64,000 nt of DNA. Origin: Phascolomyces articulosus. Lineage: Eukaryota; Mucoromycota; Mucoromycetes; Mucorales; Lichtheimiaceae. The stretch lies in contig JAIXMP010000062.1 of the NCBI GenBank assembly GCA_025677815.1, positions 62,001 through 126,000 of the forward strand, in the 5' to 3' direction. A program made the translations under genes and the position numbers. Each line of letters starts with the position of its first letter. Position 1 is the first letter of the stretch. Of the stretch, positions 42,912-54,210 are shown one piece after another. Under the pieces are notes generated by a model, which worked only from the letters and a program-made list of their open reading frames with translations, ran no database searches and was not told the origin of the DNA.

Positions 42912-43141
42912 CGAAAGAAATAATAAATCCCACACATGGAACTCTATACAACAGCCTTATCAATCTACTTGTTCACATAAAAAAAATTATTTTACTTTTC
43001 ATTTGAACTGCTTTGTTTTATAAGAAATAATCATAATATAAAATAAAAATCAATGTTATAATATATATAAAGGATGAAGGAGAGGGGGTGGTGGAAGAGA
43101 GTTATAATAAGAATGTTTGAATATCTTATAACTTCATATAT

Positions 43142-43143
<2 letters not shown>

Positions 43144-43204
<61 letters not shown>

Positions 43205-43217
43205 GTAATAGTAATAG
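43144..43217. repeat. AAT trinucleotide microsatellite
   Basis: About 20 uninterrupted AAT units (43144-43204), then a degenerate AATAGT run, just downstream of the stop of the minus-strand gene at 43222. It lies in the 3' flank of that gene; frames across it (poly-Tyr) are artefacts. Confidence 0.85.
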
Positions 43218-43221
43218 TAAT

Positions 43222-43815
43222 TTACAAATGCCATCGCCAACAGGTAGCATCATTTTTTATGTTTTGTCGACGTTGAGATTCTGCTGTTACAGGCATAGTA
43301 GGCTGTTTTAGTTGTTGATGATATTCAACTTGAGTTTTTTGTTGGGATGATTGCTTTTGATAAGGAATTTGTTCCTGTTGTAGTTGTTGCTGTTGCTGCT
43401 GTTCTTTATCATTCAGTGAATAATAATCATTCTCATTATTTAAAAGAAAAGAATGATCAACTGAATTTATGGTAGTAGATGTATCATGATGATCAACATC
43501 ATAGTGATGATCCTCTTCATCCAAGTCATAATCGTCGTCGTCATATTGTTCATCTAGTTCGAGATCATGAAAACAAGCATCTAACCAGGTTTCTTCTTGA
43601 ACTCGTTGTTCTTGTTGATGATGATCCACTAAAAGACATGTTAACAAAGTATTTCGAACAAGGACTTGACGACGTAATCCAACATTCTGTTTTTCTCCTT
43701 GCCATAATTTATGCAATGAAAGTTGAGTCATTGACTGTTGTTGTTGTTGTTGTTCTTGAGATATTGGAGTAAGAGGATCATAAACGATATAGTAGCAATA
43801 ATAACAATCCATCAT
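43222..43815 (-). CDS. Small Gln/Asp-rich protein of unknown function
   Basis: A single-exon frame of 197 residues from the ATG at 43815 (two consecutive ATGs) to TAA. I do not recognise it. The best-ordered part is LHKLWQGEKQNVGLRRQVLV with RNTLLTCLL after it (residues about 33-60), then WLDACFHDLELD, which look helical and could be a small interaction module. Around it are Gln runs, an Asp/Tyr-rich stretch and a Gln-rich tail ending WRWHL. It lies tail-to-tail with SMC3, about 310 bp apart. The frame extends 5' without another ATG. Confidence 0.6.
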   Translation of the reverse strand: MMDCYYCYYIVYDPLTPISQEQQQQQQSMTQLSLHKLWQGEKQNVGLRRQVLVRNTLLTCLLVDHHQQEQRVQEETWLDACFHDLELDEQYDDDDYDLDEEDHHYDVDHHDTSTTINSVDHSFLLNNENDYYSLNDKEQQQQQQLQQEQIPYQKQSSQQKTQVEYHQQLKQPTMPVTAESQRRQNIKNDATCWRWHL

Positions 43816-45275
43816 GAAAAAAAAAATAACTATGACATTTTCTTTAGTTTTTTGTTTGAAAATTAAAGAAACAGGGGGAAAGAAGAAGAAAGGAGGAAGA
43901 AGAAGAAAAAAAAAATGATGGTGGCCCAATTTTATATTGTTTGTTATTATATGATTTACACACACGCGCGCACACACACATTTGTAAATAAAAACGCCAC
44001 TCATTATTTCTGTTTTTGGTGATTCATAAAGTATTTCTTTTTTTTTTTAATGTTCTTTTGCACTTGGGTGAATGTCTCATTTCTATTTCTAATGATGGCT
44101 TTCTCCCATTTACATTTGAAACTTATCAAAACCAAGTCATGAATGAGTGTATCTATTTATTGTCAATATCGTATCATTTTGTTTGTTCCCACTTTTTTTT
44201 ACGTCAAATTCTACAAATGGTATACGCAACAGGGTGTCAATGAGATCATCCTATATATATGAAGAGTCCAAGCCATGCTTCAAACCTGTTACTTCTGATG
44301 TTGGTAGGCAGAGAGGTTATCTATAAAATAGCCGATATTATAAAAAAATGTGTTTCTAATAAATAAATATAAAAAAAAAAGTACCAAAAACGGTGAATCA
44401 ATTCATATATGCCATGTGTTGAATATCAAAGTCCATCGTCCTTTGTCATACGACTGCCACATATATATAGATGACTTTGTCCATGTTTTATATAATAGTG
44501 GTAATTTACTGTCTTTTTCAAACGTGATTTTCAATACAATAATAATAGTAGTAATAATAGAGTTTATTATTATTATGATTTTGTGTCGATATAATGAATA
44601 AAGATTATATATTACATCAGATGAATATGACCATATTAACAAAAAAAATAACTTTGGATGTTTATTAATCTTCTACGATTATCAAAAGAACAATGAAGGA
44701 TCATCATTCCTCGAAGGTTTATAGAAAAAGACAATGAAAGATAGAAAGGGTTAGGGTTAGAGAAACTGGGATTTTTTTTTAGTCCCGATATTTTTTCACA
44801 AAAAACAACTTTATTATCGTTGTTATAAAGTATAATCATACTCTCTTTTAAAGTTATTCATATTATAATGACTAATTTTACTTAGAATGGTTGATACACA
44901 TATCAATGATGTTTAAATACCTCGTCAATAATATTGATAGATAGTTTCAATAAGTATCGTTAAAGTAGTAGTACCACTAAATTATTATATTTATATAAAA
45001 AACACTCTAAACTCAGAGTCTTTTTTTAGATCTATTTTCTTTCTCCTTTGATTATTATAATGAGTTTTACTATTTTTTTTTTGTACACGTTCCTTCCTTC
45101 TTTTTCTTTAATAACCTTTAAGAAACCAAAAAACAACTTCTTTCACCACCCTTTCCTTTCTTTTTTTCCCTTTTCATTTCGTTTGTTCTCTCTCTCTCTC
45201 TCTCTCTTTTTTTTTTAACCTTTCATTTCTATATATATATATACCAACAAATAGCGCGTTTATATTTTTCGAGCA
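43816..45275. other. Divergent intergenic region
   Basis: About 1.5 kb between two divergently transcribed genes. Near 44750-44758 there are two TTAGGG-like units (AGGGTTAGGGTTAG), a telomere-box-like motif. The last 200 bp are strongly pyrimidine-rich with a CT dinucleotide run (45188-45207) and poly-T, a usual core-promoter style for fungal genes, ahead of the surface-protein gene. No gene recognised. Confidence 0.55.
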
Positions 45276-47694
45276 ATGAAGATTCCACAATTGGCTAGTC
45301 TTTCGGCCACTGCAGCTCTATTACTGCACTTTGGCAACTTTGTTCACGCTAATCCCATGTTTGTTGAAATTAATCCTAATTCTCATGCCAATGATGTTTC
45401 AGCTAGTTGTGAAGGTAAACGAATGCTTATAAAGTCTTAATATTTTTTTTTCGATTCCATTATCTAACTTATATATTTTTTTTCTAGGTGTTCGCATCAC
45501 GTACCCAGCTGGTGAAGGTAAAAAAAAAAATCAATAAAAGCGGTGTCACCTTACTAATTTCTAAAATTGTAAAATATCTTACCCCTCTTTATATATATAT
45601 ATATATTTCTCACACTACATTATCTATAGGTCTTAGTTTTGACAACAATACAGATCATGTTGTTGCTTGGGATGTTCCTTCTACTTTTAGTCAAGTTAAT
45701 TTGACTTTGGTCAATGATGATTCCGTTTCGTACCTGAATTCTTATCGTGAGTATCTTTTTTCTAATAATGAAAAATTATTTACTCATCTGTTTATTTATT
45801 TATTTTCTCTCGGGGGTGGGATTCATCTATCTATAGCTGCTCAACAAGGTGCAAAAAATATTCCTTTTGTTCTTAGTAATGGTGCAAAAGCGGGTGAATA
45901 TCAAGTTCAATTAACTACTGTGGGTGGTACTGATACACCTTGTGTTGTGAAATCCGATTCTTTCCAAGTCAATAAAAGTCCAGCTGAAAAACAACAACAG
46001 CAACAAAAAGAAGATGTAAAGCAGAACGAAAAACATGATGATAAACAATGGGATGCCATGTTGACTGAACTTGGACAATATGTTGATAATGACGATGATA
46101 AAGAAAAAAAGAAATCTACTCAATCGCATGATAATGCTGCTGGTTCTGAAGAACAAAAGACCCAAACGTTCGAAAACTATATCAAGGTAAAAAAAAAAAA
46201 AAAAAGATAAATGCGCGCTCCAGAAAAAGTAAAGAAAAAAAAACTGAATTCTTCCCCTCCTAAACAACCTATTTATTGATACTGTATTTATAGTCTCTTG
46301 ATATCGATTATAAACCATACATTAATAATAACCGCGATACAGAAACTGACGTTGTTACTCATAAAAATTCGGCCGAAGATGACGATATGGAAATCCCAGC
46401 AACTTCATCCGAGCATCCCAACGATAAATACTTTAGCAACGTGGATCATCGTACGCACGGCAATGCTCATTTGAACGCTGAATTAGATCAACTTTTCGAA
46501 CATCATAAAGAAAAGGGTGAACATGACAATTCACCTTTATTCCAAGGCACTGGAGGTGCACAAAATGTTCAGGTACCCAACACTGGCGGTGACGAAGATT
46601 GGGTAGTAGATGAATTGCCTGCTCCTATCAATCAATGGTTTGATGAAAGTGACACTATCAAGGATCATTCCAATGAAGGTCAATGGATTGCTGAAGAAGT
46701 TGATCCTTCTTCTGTCATGGCTCATCCTAACGGAGGTTGGGAATCAGAAACTTCAGACGATGAACCTAAAGCACCTTTTGATCATACAGATATTGGTACT
46801 TGGATTGCTCAAGAAATTGAAGATATACCTGAAAAACAATCATCTAGTACAACAACAACAGAACATGTTGATGACGCTTCTACGGAAGAATGGATTGCTG
46901 AAGAAGATGCTGCTATACATCGTAATGAAGATGACGACGGTTTATATGATCATTCAGATATAGGTCATTGGCAAGCAGAAGAAATTGAATTCGATCGTGA
47001 TAATGTTGCTTGGCAATATAGTCATGCTAATGCTCTCGGTAATGAAGAAGGTTGGCAAGAAGAATCAGAGCCTAAACATCCTAATGTCGCTGAAGGTACT
47101 TGGCATGAAGAATCGAGCCATCCTGATAAAGTTGTAAATGGATGGCAGGAACAAGAGTCCAAGCATCCCAATAAAGTTGTAAACGGCTGGCAGGAACAAG
47201 AGTCCAAGCATCCCAATAAAGTTGTAAACGGCTGGCAGGAACAAGAGTCCAAGCATCCCAATAAAGTTGTAAATGGATGGCAGGAACAAGAGTCCAAGCA
47301 TCCCAATAAAGTTGTAAACGGCTGGCAGGAACAAGAGTCCAAGCATCCCAATAAAGTTGTAAATGGATGGCAGGAACAAGAGTCCAAGCATCCCAATAAA
47401 GTTGTAAACGGCTGGCAGGAACAAGAGTCCAAGCATCCCAATAAAGTTGTAAACGGCTGGCAGGAACAAGAGTCCAAGCATCCCAATAAAGTTGTAAACG
47501 GCTGGCAGGAACAAGAGTCCAAGCATCCCAATAAAGTTGTAAACGGCTGGCAAGAACAAGAATCCAAGCATCCTAACGAGGCAGTCGATGATTGGCAAGA
47601 AGAATCTTCCGAGAAGCAACCTGCAGCAAAGGTTGAAAACTCACACTTGGATGATAATGTATTGATATATTCAGCTGAAGAGCTTATTCACTAG
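45276..47694 (+). CDS. Secreted Kre9/KNH-like surface protein with C-terminal tandem repeats
   Basis: 678 residues in five exons: 45276-45414, 45488-45517, 45630-45746, 45837-46186 and 46294-47694, all GT-AG. An N-terminal signal peptide (LSATAALLLHFGNFVHA, cleavage near residue 26) precedes a domain of about 95 residues with Kre9/Knh1-type features (VRITYPAGEG, HVVAWDVP, VNLTLVNDD, GAKAGEYQVQL). This fold is found in fungal cell-wall and GPI-anchored proteins. The rest is acidic, with dispersed W-containing modules such as GQWIAEEVD, GTWIAQEIED and GHWQAEEIE. These lead into ten near-identical 15-residue units (DNA 47119-47568). There is no C-terminal hydrophobic GPI signal; the end is LIYSAEELIH. 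The location is most likely extracellular or cell wall. The repeats probably vary in number between strains. Confidence 0.8.
47119..47568 (+). repeat. Ten 45-bp coding tandem repeats
   Basis: Ten exact-length units encoding HP(N/D)KVVNGWQEQESK. Units differ almost only by AATGGATGG versus AACGGCTGG, in the order A C C A C A C C C C. Degenerate relatives flank the array on both sides (HPNVAEGTWHEESS and HPNEAVDDWQEESS). The near identity implies recent expansion or gene conversion. Confidence 0.95.
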
Positions 47695-48130
47695 ATAATT
47701 GTTACCACCACTTCCCTAACTTTTTTTTCCCACACACACGTATATTAAAAGTCTCTAACTCTAACCCTCTCTTATCTATTCTCACTCTATCTCTCTTTTT
47801 TCTTTGATCCTCCTCCCATCCCAATTTTTCCCTTTATCTAAGAACAAACGAAAACAAACATTTTTTTCCTTCCATACCCACACAACACAAATCTACACAA
47901 TTATTTGATACAAATGTAAAAGAAACACAAAAAAAGAACTGTATTATATGGTATTTGAATATAATGCTACTTAACGAGGAAAAAAATGAGAAACGAAAGA
48001 CTAAAACGAGTGTGGGTATCGATCATGAAAGGGTGGAGAGGTAATGGATGTGTTTGTGCCGAGGGGAGGAAAGAAAGAAAGATGAACAGGATAAGGATAT
48101 GACGCATAGAAAGAAAAAGTCAGAATTTCT
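47695..48130. other. Convergent 3' spacer
   Basis: Tail-to-tail spacer between the surface-protein gene and the Gln-rich gene. It is pyrimidine-rich on the plus strand (TCTCTAACTCTAACCCTCTC near 47750). No gene recognised. Confidence 0.6.
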
Positions 48131-49340
48131 TTATGAAGATGAGGAGGAAGATGCAGAGGATGAAGGGCGTCGTTGTTCCAATAATGTTCGTAATATTTCA
48201 TCATTGAATTCAATATCGAAATCTCGACGTCTACTTGAATGATTGGAACTAGAAGTAGTAGTTGTAGTTGTAGTTTGTTGCTGATGTAATAGCTCCTGTT
48301 GTTGTAATTGTTGATGTCGTTGTTGCAATAATTGTTGTTGCTGCTGATGTAGTAGTAATTGTTGATGCAATTGTTGTTGTCTTCGACGAATTATTTGTTG
48401 CTCTTGTTCTTGTGGTAGTGGTTGTCCTTGTTGTTGTTGTCGTCGTGTCCTTGATGATAATGTTCCAGAATGTGGAGGAGGTGGTGGAGGTGGAGGAGGA
48501 GGTGATTGAACAATGGATCGTCCATTACTAGGCATCGTAGTACTAGTATTGGATACAGTTGAAGAACCACCACTACCAAACATATTTAATTGTTCACGAA
48601 TGCGTCGATGAGCTGCTGCAATATCTCCATCAAGAATTTGAAATCGCATAGCATGAGGCGGTTGTTGGATAACATGTTCAGCGACTTGTCGCATAACCTG
48701 AGTCTCAGGTTCATAATACGTTCTACTTGTTGCCGATAATATCGAAGGAAGTTCTGAAATAGTAGACATCAATTAAAAAAATATACAACAAAAGTCAATA
48801 ACCATATTTATATATTTTTGCGTTTTATTTGTTTTCTTTTTTTTTATATAATAAATAGAAAAAATAATAATTACCTTCAGTTAGAAGGGATGGTAAAAGT
48901 GAAGATTCAAGTCCGGATCGTACAGTTAAAAACTGTTCCAATAATGTTGCGGTAAATTCCAATTGCTTCAATAAATCTTCTTTTTCTTCAAATCGACGTT
49001 GTACAATACGTTCTAAATTATCTAACGGCGATTCATTACTACTTCCACTACTACCACTATTTCTTCTGTTTGATTGTTGTTGTTGTTGTTGCTGTTGTTG
49101 CTGATGACGGCGCATAGTAGCTATAGCTCGAGTACGACGACGACCAGAAACATTACTGCTATTATTATTATTATTATTGTAGTTGTTGCTTCGGTTATTA
49201 CTATGACTACTACTGGTTACAATGCTCCTATGATAATTTTGAGTATTACGTGTTCGACCGGTAATAGTAAAAGGTGTTCGAATAGGTATTGAATCCTTTT
49301 TAACATGTTCATCTCGAGGTTTCCAAAGTGGTATGCCCAT
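48131..49340 (-). CDS. Gln/Ser-rich protein with a short coiled coil, function unknown
   Basis: 362 residues in two exons, 49340-48875 and 48753-48131; the intron 48754-48874 is GT-AG. I do not recognise the protein. Exon 1 has an Arg/Asn/Ser-rich region and a Gln run, then a well-formed amphipathic helix, LERIVQRRFEEKEDLLKQL into EFTATLLEQFL (residues about 118-147). Exon 2 continues with ELPSILSATSRTYYEPETQV and MRFQILDGDIAAAHRRIREQ, then a Pro run of about ten, long Gln stretches, and a Ser tail. The conserved middle (about residues 115-215) could be a protein-interaction module. The N-terminus MGIPLWKPRDEHV is the first ATG; the frame extends 5' without another ATG. Confidence 0.65.
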
Positions 49341-50700
49341 TACTCTTATCAACTTCTGTGGTTTTTTTTTTTTTTCAAATGAATAAAAGAGAGTTGTTCG
49401 TCCTTTTAAAATAAAAAGAAAAAAGCTTCGTTGAGTGTTTTTATGAACCACCAATTTTTTTTGAAGGTCACGCGAAAACTTTTTTTTTTTGTTTCATTGT
49501 GATTATAACAAATGAAGTCTTCACTTTTGAACAAAAGAATAGGGTTGATACTACAAATAACAAAACATCCATCATTATTATTCTTAACTGGTATTTTTCA
49601 TTTTACGAATTGTTTATAAATAATAAAGATGTTCTTTTACCCTCGAATTTTCCTAAAAAATTTTCTTGAGGGGTTAGGAGGATAATCATCGCCGATCAAT
49701 CTCAATGTGTCAACTTACTTGCTACATACATGATCATGTTTACTAAAGGAGGAACGATAAGAAAAATAGAATAGTAATAATAAAAATTTACTGAATTCTG
49801 TTCATAATTTTATCCTCTCAAAAGTGAAAGACATTATCAAAAAATGGTTAGCCAAACGGTATGAAGAATGCAATGGCTTGAACCAGTGATTGTATAAAAT
49901 AAATAAAAAACCAACAAAAGTGAAGGAAAAGCTCTCATTGTTATTTTTTTTTAAAACGAAGATTAAGATAAAATCCAAGCTAGAGATTGATAAAGCAACA
50001 AATGAAAATTTAGTAGTAATATGATACAAGCTCTTTCTGATTTATAACACTTACTATTGAAAATTACCCAATAAAGTAAGCTGACATACCAGCCTCATTC
50101 TCACAAACACGTTTTTTCTTCAGAATAAATCAAACATTATTATCCATTAAAGATGGGACTAACATCTCAATATTTACTCAATGCAGCTTAATATGAGTAA
50201 ATTGTCAAAATCTTTGAGCAAGAGAGACAACAAATCACTTATCCTAAGTGCACAGCAAAGGACAAAATGCACTAAAATGTTTATATATGTTTAAAAGTTT
50301 GGTGTTTATTTTACATCTCTGTTAAACACATCGTCTTTGACGGACATTTTTGTTTGAGACAGATAGAGGATGAATAAGCATATGGAAACCCTGCACTTAT
50401 AAGCAGGGAAAAAGCTAAGAGAGAAATGTTAAAAGTGAACATCATACAAAAGATGAGGGGGCTATAGAGGGTCTATATATTTAAAGGTTAAGTTTTATAA
50501 GGAAGTAGTATTTTCTAGCTAAGCAGTGAAAGCAAACTAGGGGAAAGTAGAGATAAAAATAAAATAATAATAAAAAAGAAGAAAAGTGGTTATAAAAGAA
50601 GTATAAATAGTATACCTACTCAGCTTCAGAAGGACGAGGAGAAGTGATCCATTTAACAAAAGCCTGTCTAGGAGAATCATCAAAATATTATTGCTAAAAA

Positions 50701-50790
50701 TTAGGGTTCCCCACGGTTCGGTTCGGTTCGGTTCGATTCTCCTAAGGAATCGAACCGAACTGAACTGTAAAGGAACTGAGGAACCGTGGG
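50701..50790. repeat. GGTTCGGTTCG hairpin element, copy A
   Basis: Starts TTAGGGTTCCCCACGG. The inner stem GTTCGGTTCGATTC (50726-50739) pairs perfectly with GAATCGAACCGAAC (50747-50760) around a 7-nt loop. The outer stem CCCACGGTTC (50710-50719) pairs with GAACCGTGGG (50781-50790). Mismatches between the stems are mainly of the G/A type that would still pair as G-U in RNA. A related copy lies at 62941-63060. Confidence 0.75.
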
Positions 50791-51129
50791 CAGGACCGAG
50801 AACTGAAAACCAAGAATTCAAATATATATAAATGGATGCAAATGTACAAACGAAACTCATATATTCAAATCAATAAAGGCAATGATTGTTATATACCACT
50901 ATAAAATATAATAATAAACATTTTGAAATTGAATAATATTTTAAATTATATTATATATTATGTACATAGTACCAAATGCTAAAAAAGCAAACATCATGGC
51001 CTTTATCTTTAATAATCCAGTTCCATACTGTGTGTGCATTAGATTGTAAAAGAAGACGATTCTGGTGTAGGTGCTTAGTGAGTATTACATACATATAATA
51101 AAAGATCACATCCAATCATCCAATATCTT

Positions 51130-52170
51130 TATAATAACAAAGTATCCAAAAACAGAACCATTCCAAAAGGGAAAACAGATTGCACCTGAAAGACTGTCAT
51201 TGCTGCGTAAAAAAATCGATGATCATGTTGAGTAGATCATAAAAGAATATAGTCATCACCTTGTGAAAAAAGCATACAAAAAAGATAATGTTGATTGTGG
51301 ACGACGTCAAAAATAAGAGGATGATTATTGTATCGTCATAGTAAAACGTTTCCAAAATAAAAAATGATCCGTTTCGAACATATCCTAAATAAAGTAATTC
51401 CGTAATAAAAATAAATAGTGTAAATGGATCATGAAGTAAAATAATTGTTATGACTGCAAAAAAAAAGTATATAAAAAAAAGAAGCTTGGTAAGATGGATG
51501 AGTCGTCGTTTGGTGTAGAAAGGGCATAATTCCAAATTAAAAATGTTGTCATGCTAAGCAATTTTTTTCTTCAAAAAAAACGGATGATTGTAGCACTGTA
51601 AAAAGGGTCACTGTTAAAAAATAGGAAAAACCTCTCAAGTCCATCCAAAAGAAAAAAAAACCGATTATTGAATCAAACAGTAAATATCAAGGCTATTGTA
51701 TCATAAACATTGTTTATCCAAAAAAGAATTGATTGATCACCAGACTTACTGTGAATAAAAGAACAGTTGATAAAAAAAATAGCTGTTGTTTGCAAAGATA
51801 CGATGATGAATATGTTGTGCATATGTCGCAAAGTAGCTGAAAGGAGAATAATACCAGAAAAAAAATTATTATTTTGAATTGACCATTAAAATATAATTGT
51901 CGTATTGAAAAAATGATTCAATCGTAAATAAGTTGTTGGATTGAATGGCTGTTATATCATATAGTAAATAGTGGTTTTTCAAAACGATTGTTGTTGTTAC
52001 ATTATATTGACAGTATTTTTTTTCCAAAAGGAAATATGATCCGTAAATCTGTGTTGAATAAGCATTGTAAAACAGTTCTTTTAGTATAAAAAAATAGTCA
52101 TGTCGAAAAGGATATAAAAGAATATATAGGTATATCATAAAAGACAATAGTTCCAAAATGAAAAAGTAGC
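51130..52170. repeat. Irregular A-rich repeat field (TTCCAAAATGAAAAA-type core)
   Basis: A loose motif recurs with irregular spacing: a (T)CATAAAA-like part followed by TTCCAAAA(T/A)(G/A)AAAAA and a G/T-rich piece. Examples of the core lie near 51161, 51351, 51531, 51645, 51718, 52022 and 52153. A similar field lies at 63480-64000. I read it as a decayed satellite or minisatellite; unit boundaries are uncertain. Confidence 0.45.
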
Positions 52171-52540
52171 CAATTGTTGAAAGAGAAAGAGTATGTGGGC
52201 TTGAATAAACAAAATAATAAAGAAAGAAATGTTAAAGGATAACGTGTAGTACAGTTACTTTTTGGATTTGCAACCAACTTCTTGCAAAATGTTTCAATTA
52301 CTATACTTTTGACATTATGTATCAACAACCTTTTGAAAAAGATATCCATTTGCATAAATAATAAATTTAGGCAATGCTTCAATATATTTCATCATTATTA
52401 TCAATTGAATATGAATCAAAAGTATATATAAAGCCTTTATTTTTTTAAAAAAAAATATCCATTATCTTTTTTTAACATACTGTTATTTTACCTCACCATA
52501 ACTACCACTTTATTTTCTTTCTCCAGCCTTATTTATAACA

Positions 52541-54050
52541 ATGCCATACCAAACCGGTTCTTCTTCTAGCAATCCCCTTAGTGCTCTTCATGATGATGAT
52601 TTGGTAATGATAATTATATATTATGCCAATTATATTCACCTGTTGTGTTACTTGAAAGAATTTCATGCTGATGGATGTGTTTACTGTCTTTTATAGAATA
52701 TGTCCTCACCTTCTGACTCTCCCATTCCTGCCTAATTTCAATGCACTTTATCTGCCATGTCTACCAATTTCCCTAATCTTAGTAACAATACTGATACTGA
52801 ATCTTTCACTAATTCCGTTTCTCAATCCCAAGGTCAGACATCATCATCAAAAGAAAGTTGGGTCATCAAGTACAATTATGGTGAACGAACTACAGATGCT
52901 GAAGGCAAGGATCAAATAAAATGTAAGGTTGGATCTTGCATAAAGACCTATATAGCACAAGATGGAAATACCTCGGGTCTGATCAAGCATTTAAGAACGA
53001 GCCATAGCATCACAGTTAGTAGTGGTCCCCATACTGGTGAAAAGCAAGTTGGTGGTCCTATAGATTCTTTTATGCAGACTAAACGTGCTCGCATCTTTTC
53101 AGCAGATGAATTTATCAAGGCCTTCATCAAGTTTATCATCAAGAGCAAGCTGCCATTCACCATGGCTGACAATGAAGAGTTGCAAGAATTCTTGAACATT
53201 GTACAATGTGCACCTACAATGGAAAGCATTCAGCTCCCAAGTGCCGAAACAATTATAAGAAAGGTAAAATATTATACTCCTTTTCTCTCCATTTTACTTT
53301 ATATATGAATATATAAATATATGAATGATATTAATTTTTTTTTACCTTTTTGTGTTTAGACCAAAGAATATAAGGGATATAAGAAGCAATTGCAACACTT
53401 GTTAGGTAAACTCCCCATGATATCATGCATGCTCAATGGTTAGACCAGTCTATATAATGATGCTTTCCTTACTGTTATGGGCCACTGGATCTGTACCTCC
53501 AGTTGGACAATGAAAGAAGTGATCCTAGGTTTTGAACTAATGAGTAGTCTATACTTAGCCAAAAACTTGGCTGATGCTTTTTTATGCATTATAAACGATT
53601 TTGATCTTAGTAGCAAGCTTTTCACTATTACTATGGACAATGCATCAAACATAAAGAAAATAGCTTACATAATTAAAGCATGTTGTATAGAGCAAAACTA
53701 GTGAGTTGAAAATATACTTTACATATTCAATATATTCTATAAATAAAGTAATAAACATAATTATTAATATAAATACACATACATTATATATAGACCATTC
53801 TATACAAAGAAACACTATATTCCATGTCTTGGACATATCCTCAATTTGGCAGTTCAAGATATTTTGTGTTGGGGTATGGAAGTGCCATATATTGAAGATG
53901 GTGATAGTTTTGGTGCAGATAATGACAGTGATGATAATGATGAGATAGCTAATGGAAGGGTGAGTATTTTTTTGTGAGGTTTTTTGATTTAGCAGCCAAC
54001 AAAAAATTGAAATAGGTGAGAAGAAAAGAAGTCAGGGAAGAGGAAAAGTA
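52541..54050 (+). pseudogene. hAT-family transposase relic with BED-type zinc finger
   Basis: The frame from ATG 52757 encodes a BED-like finger: WVIKYNYGERTTDAEGKDQI, then CKVGSC...HLRTSH with C-C-H-H spacing. The hAT blocks FIIKSKLPFTMADNEELQEF and (after the GT-AG intron 53264-53359) LLGKLPMISCMLNG-stop-TSLYND follow. The TAG at 53440-53442 replaces the Trp expected in the family DGWTS motif. Next are MKEVILGFELM, LAKNLADAFL and LFTITMDNASNIKK, then, after a second intron, HYIPCLGHILNLAVQDI. A possible upstream exon at 52541-52606 leads into a stop. The C-terminal dimerisation region is absent: the relic stops near 54050, where a different element begins. Non-functional, but clearly recognisable. 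Confidence 0.82.
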
Positions 54051-54113
54051 GTCTATATGCAATTAAATGAATACATTAAAAGGATACTCTGTAAATTGTT
54101 TGAATTTATTCTT

Positions 54114-54125
54114 GGGGATTAATTC
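54114..54125 (+). repeat. Possible left terminal repeat of the DDE-chromodomain element
   Basis: GGGGATTAATTC here and GGGGATTTAATC read from the complement of 55926-55937 are near-identical and lie just outside the two ends of the transposase frame, pointing inward. They could be the terminal inverted repeats of an element of about 1.8 kb. The match is short and in AT-rich sequence. Confidence 0.35.
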
Positions 54126-54210
54126 TTATAAATTGTTTAGTATTATAAATCTTAAACCTATTATATTTAATTATTCAATATTAACTCTAGAAATATATAT
54201 TTGTTTATAT

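Larger units (their letters stand above)
49341..52540. other. 3.2-kb repeat-bearing intergenic region
   Basis: No gene recognised. The left part (49341-50690) is plain AT-rich sequence. A hairpin element lies at 50701-50790 and an A-rich irregular repeat field at about 51130-52170, both listed separately. Minus-strand frames at 51197-51535, 51869-52156 and 52098-52382 are translations of that repeat field, as shown by recurring GSFFILE/GSYFLLE-like strings, and are not called. Confidence 0.55.

Noticed and set aside
44745..44760. Telomere or telomeric relic (AGGGTTAGGGTTAG)
   Set aside because: Only two units inside a promoter-like region; a telo-box is the most that could be said.
47119..47568. 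CRISPR-like regular repeats
   Set aside because: Units are contiguous and coding with no spacers, in a eukaryotic gene.
47022..47619. Long minus-strand frames (181 and 184 residues) across the tandem repeats
   Set aside because: They are shadows of the 45-bp coding repeat; the plus-strand frame has the signal peptide, spliced upstream exons and the Kre9-like domain.
50537..50860. 107-residue minus-strand frame over hairpin A
   Set aside because: It is the translation of the inverted repeat and AT-rich flanks, with no protein features.
51197..52382. Three minus-strand hydrophobic frames of 94-112 residues
   Set aside because: They arise from the A-rich repeat field and share its periodic strings; no ATG context, splice sites or family match supports coding.
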